64,000 nucleotides of DNA from Hyaloscypha bicolor E. Lineage: Eukaryota > Ascomycota > Leotiomycetes > Helotiales > Hyaloscyphaceae. Positions 60,251-64,000 of this stretch are shown here, in pieces. The position numbers were made by a program, and so were the translations under genes. The notes under the pieces are model-generated. The model had not been told where the DNA came from and did no database searches. It was given only the letters and a program-made list of their open reading frames with translations. The number at the start of each line of letters is the position of its first letter. The first letter of the stretch is position 1. Location of the stretch: NCBI RefSeq assembly GCF_002865645.1, contig NW_020194552.1, positions 1,178,001 to 1,242,000 of the forward strand, read 5' to 3'.

Positions 60251-61130
60251 ATTCTAATTAATATAAAAATACTACTAATTACTAGAAACTTGAAATCTCT
60301 ATAGTATTTATTAACTGGCTATATGGCAAGAGTATTGGGGTCGGTATATAATATAGATTATATATAGTCTAGAAATCAAGTTTATTTATATTAACTAGCC
60401 TTGTTTTTCTAATACCAAAATACTAATCTTTGGTATTTTGTAATAGTATAAATTTGGGAGCTAAATTTTAAAATAATATTAATAGTAAGAATATATATAA
60501 TAGCAAAAAATTATTCTATCTTTTGGCTTACTTAAGTAGAAATATATATATATTTCTCTATCCAAATATCCGGATAAAAGAACTATCTTATTTACTATTA
60601 TATAGCCTATTATTATTATATCCGGATTTTTTATAGAGATTAAGAATATAATACTACTAATTCCGCTTAATAATACAAAAGTATATATAAAATTAGTATA
60701 AAAAATAAAGGTTTTGGCCATATCTATACTAGTAAAAGTAGTTAATAGTAGTCTTCCTATTATAGGGCTTCCAGTTTGGCATTTTGTATATTAAGAAAAG
60801 AAGCAGGAAGAGAGGAGAAGAGAAATATATATATACGAGTAAGTAAGTAATTATAATAGTAGAAAAGTTATAGAAATATAGGGTAAGTTATATAATATTT
60901 ACTTTATATTAATTACTTCCTTGCTCCGATTATTTAAAGACTTCTTTATACTACCTGACTCTTCTTTCTTATAATTATTTTCCTATTATTATATAACCTC
61001 TATATAAGCTCTTGGTATATTTCAAATAGGAATAATCTATTAAAAAATAATCCAGATTTAAGGCCTATACTAGCCGCCTTTATCTTCTATTTCCTTAATA
61101 TCTTAATATCCTCCTTTAATATAATTACTA

Positions 61131-61735
61131 TGGCCGCTTATATAAATCAAGACAACTTCCCAGTTAATAATAAGGGCGAACTTCAAGTTACTACTATCCG
61201 GGTAAGCTATTTCTCTTACCAGATAATATATAGGGCTAATATAATTAGCTCTGGGCTTATAGGATAATAGTAGAGCAGAATGAGATTATTAGTATTAATT
61301 AAGTACCCAAAAGACTTCCCAAGTTTCGGAACTATAATATAAACTATATAAATGCCCTTCTAATTAGCAAAGTACTATATAATTATCGAGTTTTTAAAGC
61401 TATTCTAATTTAATACTAGTAAGTCATTTAGCTAGCCTAGCTATAGGACTTTCCTAATCAGGTTTAGTGGAGTTTTATAGACTGCCAACCCATATAAAAA
61501 GTATATAAATGAGTAAGAAATCTTTATGGGCTATATTAAGCTAGAGGATTATTATGGCGGTATATATAGTAACTATAAGAGGCAAGATAAGGGAGCTAAT
61601 TACGAAGTGAGAGATATAGATAAATATAAGTTTAGGTATATAGAGGAACTACTAAAGGAGGAATATGAAATAGTAAGGGAAAGAAGAACTATAAAGCCAG
61701 TTAACTATAAACCGGCTAATAAAAGGAAGATTTAA
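61131..61735 (+). pseudogene. Decayed mobile-element-like ORF
   Basis: A frame starting MAAYINQDNFPVNNKGELQV at 61131 stops at 61266. After frame changes and several Gln-type stops it resumes as a clean stretch at 61526-61735 (MGYIKLEDYYGGIYSNYKRQ then YKFRYIEELLKEEYEIVRER). The stop just before this last part (GAGTAAGAA) would be Gln in an unmutated copy. The composition and decay fit a RIP-hit transposon gene, but I do not recognise the family. Confidence 0.4.
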
Positions 61736-63289
61736 TAAATAAAGCCTGGTTATATAGTAAATAGGGAGATTTTATATACTTAAAAATACCCAAAAGCATG
61801 GCTTTCATATATAGAAAAACGTATAGAATTTAATTATCTAGTCTTAATTCTATAAAATAAACTAAAACTCCAGAAATAGCTAGTTAAGAGCCAAGTAAGT
61901 AAATAAGTTCTAACTAAATATAGCTTGAATCTAATTATAGTAAAAGATCTAATTATTCTTTATAGTTAATAGGTTCAGTAATATGTTTTATATAAGTTAT
62001 ATAATGGAATTACTTAGGAGAAACAGGCTTAATTATCTCCAGGTACTAGTAAAGAGCAGGTGTTTTCCGATATTTGGTATTAGTAGCAGGAGTAGGGATA
62101 AGTAATTAGGTTAAAAGCGGCGGATAATTATTAGGCTCTAGAGAGGAATTAGAAGGTCTAGGAAATAGCTCTTCTAATATAGGTATATCAGATTCTAATA
62201 AGGATATAGAAATTGGGCGATTAGACGAACCTGTAATAGGCTTCTCTGAGGCAGGTTAATTCGTAGTTAGGTTAGAGTTCGCTAGTAAATCGGGATCCTA
62301 GATAAATATATATTAGAAAAAAAGAATAAGAGAGAAGATGGGTTTATATAATTATTCCAAACTTTGCCCGAGAGTCAATAATAGTAGAAGGACTAGAAGT
62401 TTTATATTCTAGTCTATCTATCCCAAAAGTTACTCTAGGAGTTTTACCTCCCGAAGTAACTAATTATATCCTGGAGTTTATAGTAAAGGGATTATTAGAA
62501 TTAAGAATATAACTAAGCCGAATTAGCTCTTTATACTTAGTATAATCAAGTATTCTAAAAGCATTATAGTCAGATATATTACTTGGTACCCGTATAGTAA
62601 TACTTATTCCAAGTCCCCGGATACTAGTAAGCAGTGGCTTGAGGCTATAGATATACTTCCCAACTAATTAGATTATTAATAGGGTAATATTACAGGACTT
62701 AGGGTTCTCTTTACTACTAGAATAAAGCTCAAACTGCTTCTTTTAAGACTGGAAAGTAATATAGTTATTATATTATAAATAATTATAGAACCGGTATTCT
62801 TCGAATATTAGCTAAACATACTCTAATATAAACTCCTTAATAGAGGAAATAGTGTAGTTTTGGAAGTAGTAAACGTACTCGGCTATAAATATTAGTAGTT
62901 ATATAGTATAAGAAAGGAGGGGGGATATAATTACTAGCTTTCCTATACTTTAACTATGTTTTGGTATCCTCCCAATAGGTATCTGGTAATATATACTCGA
63001 ACTTATATATAATCCAGTATATTAGAAACTTCTCTAATACTAATTATACCTTATCCTTCTCCCTTTTCCTACTAGAGTTACTTATTAGCTATATCGAGGT
63101 TACGGGAATAGTAGAGAGTAGCTTTATAAGGTTACCTATATATTAAGAAATAGGAAGTTATCTAGTATAAGAAGGATTATATACTATAGTAGTTAGATTA
63201 TCTTAATATCTAGTATTCTGGATTGCTTAAGATCCTACTATACCAGAAGGGCTATTATTAGCAGGATTAGCTCTATTTCCAAGAATATA

Positions 63290-63640
63290 AAATCCAAAGA
63301 AAAAGGGACGAGATAGACGAGATACCAGAACTTACTAAGGGCCGCCTATTAAAGTAGATCCGGAGGGTAGCTATTAAGAGGCATAGGTACTAGAAATAGA
63401 CTGGCCAAGAAGAGAAAAAGAAGCTAAAATACCGCCGGATATTATAGGAAGCTAGCTAATGCCAGGTTATATAGGGGCAGTGAAATAAGTAGTAGAAATA
63501 GAGGTTTATAGACCAGATTCGGTACTATTAGGTCTACGAGTATAGTACTAATTGCAGAACTTAATAGTAAACCTATAGAAGTATTCCTTGGGATCTCGGG
63601 CCGTATTTGGGCAAGTATCTTGCCATAGAGTTATATATTT
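63290..63640 (+). pseudogene. Decayed coding remnant
   Basis: One plus-strand frame reads AGYYRKLANARLYRGSEISS, then RNRGLQTRFGTIRSTSIVLI and AELNSKPIEVFLGISGRIWA, with stops at Gln/Trp-like positions before and after. It is clearly more protein-like than its surroundings. It is rich in Arg and probably belongs to a transposable element, but the family is not recognised. Confidence 0.35.
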
Positions 63641-64000
63641 CGAAAAATTAATTAAAGTTAGTTCGGATATTATAATTGAAATTTTGAGGAAAGTTAAGGG
63701 GTTTAAGGTATAGAATTAGTTATATAAATAGCTGGAAAGTAATTTCTGTAAATAGATAATAAAGAAGTTAGAGAGGGGGATATATATCTTATATATTCAA
63801 GCTAACTAACTCTTCCTGAGACCACCCGTAATCCAAGCCATTATCCCTAATATAAAGAAAGCCTTCCGGGGAAATTGGCAGTACTATAGGTTAGAAAGTC
63901 TGACCGCTCTATAGTACCTGAGCTCGGAAATCAAGATTAGACTAGAAGATTTCGCTTAGGGCACCTCCTCTTATAATAGCTGCTCTATATCCCCTATATG

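Larger units (their letters stand above)
59301..64000. other. Moderately AT-rich decayed region
   Basis: CG and CC words reappear after 59.3 kb, and stop-broken coding remnants are visible (listed separately). There is no intact gene. The ORF at 60479-60721 (minus) is Ile/Tyr/Phe-rich, as any frame in AT-rich DNA would be, and is not supported. Confidence 0.5.

Noticed and set aside
60479..60721. 80-codon minus-strand ORF rich in Ile, Tyr and Phe with membrane-like segments
   Set aside because: AT-rich DNA yields such hydrophobic frames by chance; no start context, neighbours or motif support it.

Overview
The window looks like a chromosome segment of a filamentous ascomycete (Pezizomycotina). 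Genes have short GT-AG introns of mostly 50-65 bp. The gene families are typical of that group: Clr5-ankyrin protein, GH28 polygalacturonase, CorA-like GMN protein, HXXXD acyltransferase and APC permease. Long AT-rich tracts and mobile elements carry C-to-T and G-to-A decay of the RIP (repeat-induced point mutation) kind. I could not assign a genus. Exon structures were worked out by hand from reading frame, splice signals and family expectation.

Layout. 1-3.7 kb: a minus-strand Clr5-ankyrin gene whose 3' part is broken by a frameshift and by a solo Ty1/copia-type LTR. 5.4-12.8 kb: a hAT-type non-autonomous element with an 8-bp target duplication, split by a 6.9 kb RIP-decayed Helitron whose two junctions can be placed to the base. 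14.5-16.0 kb: a secreted endopolygalacturonase. 17.6-18.1 kb and 37.3-37.9 kb: two intact copies of the hAT MITE in opposite orientation. 19.2-21.0 kb: a group II PLP decarboxylase. 22.9-28.6 kb: a large kinase with a propeller-like C-terminus, convergent with a CorA-like membrane protein, then a small unknown gene. 29.0-31.3 kb: an amino-acid permease. 32.5-33.7 kb: an HSL-type esterase, apparently frameshifted at an AG microsatellite. 35.3-36.9 kb: an HXXXD acyltransferase. 38.4-40.0 kb: a disordered acidic protein.

40.9-48.5 kb is a decay zone. It holds a RIP-wasted TA-flanked transposon, a solo LTR of a family also present at 31.7 kb, a remnant that looks like biotin-protein ligase, a broken copy of a three-finger zinc protein, an RSC9-like fragment, and then the intact zinc-finger paralog. 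From 48.9 kb to about 59.3 kb the sequence is extremely AT-rich and gene-free. 59.3-64 kb is moderately AT-rich, with degraded coding remnants.

The intact genes do not form one obvious pathway. Polygalacturonase, permease, esterase and acyltransferase suit a plant-associated or saprotrophic fungus. The Clr5-ankyrin, kinase and CorA-like genes belong to fast-evolving fungal accessory families. I found no tRNA, rRNA or CRISPR array.
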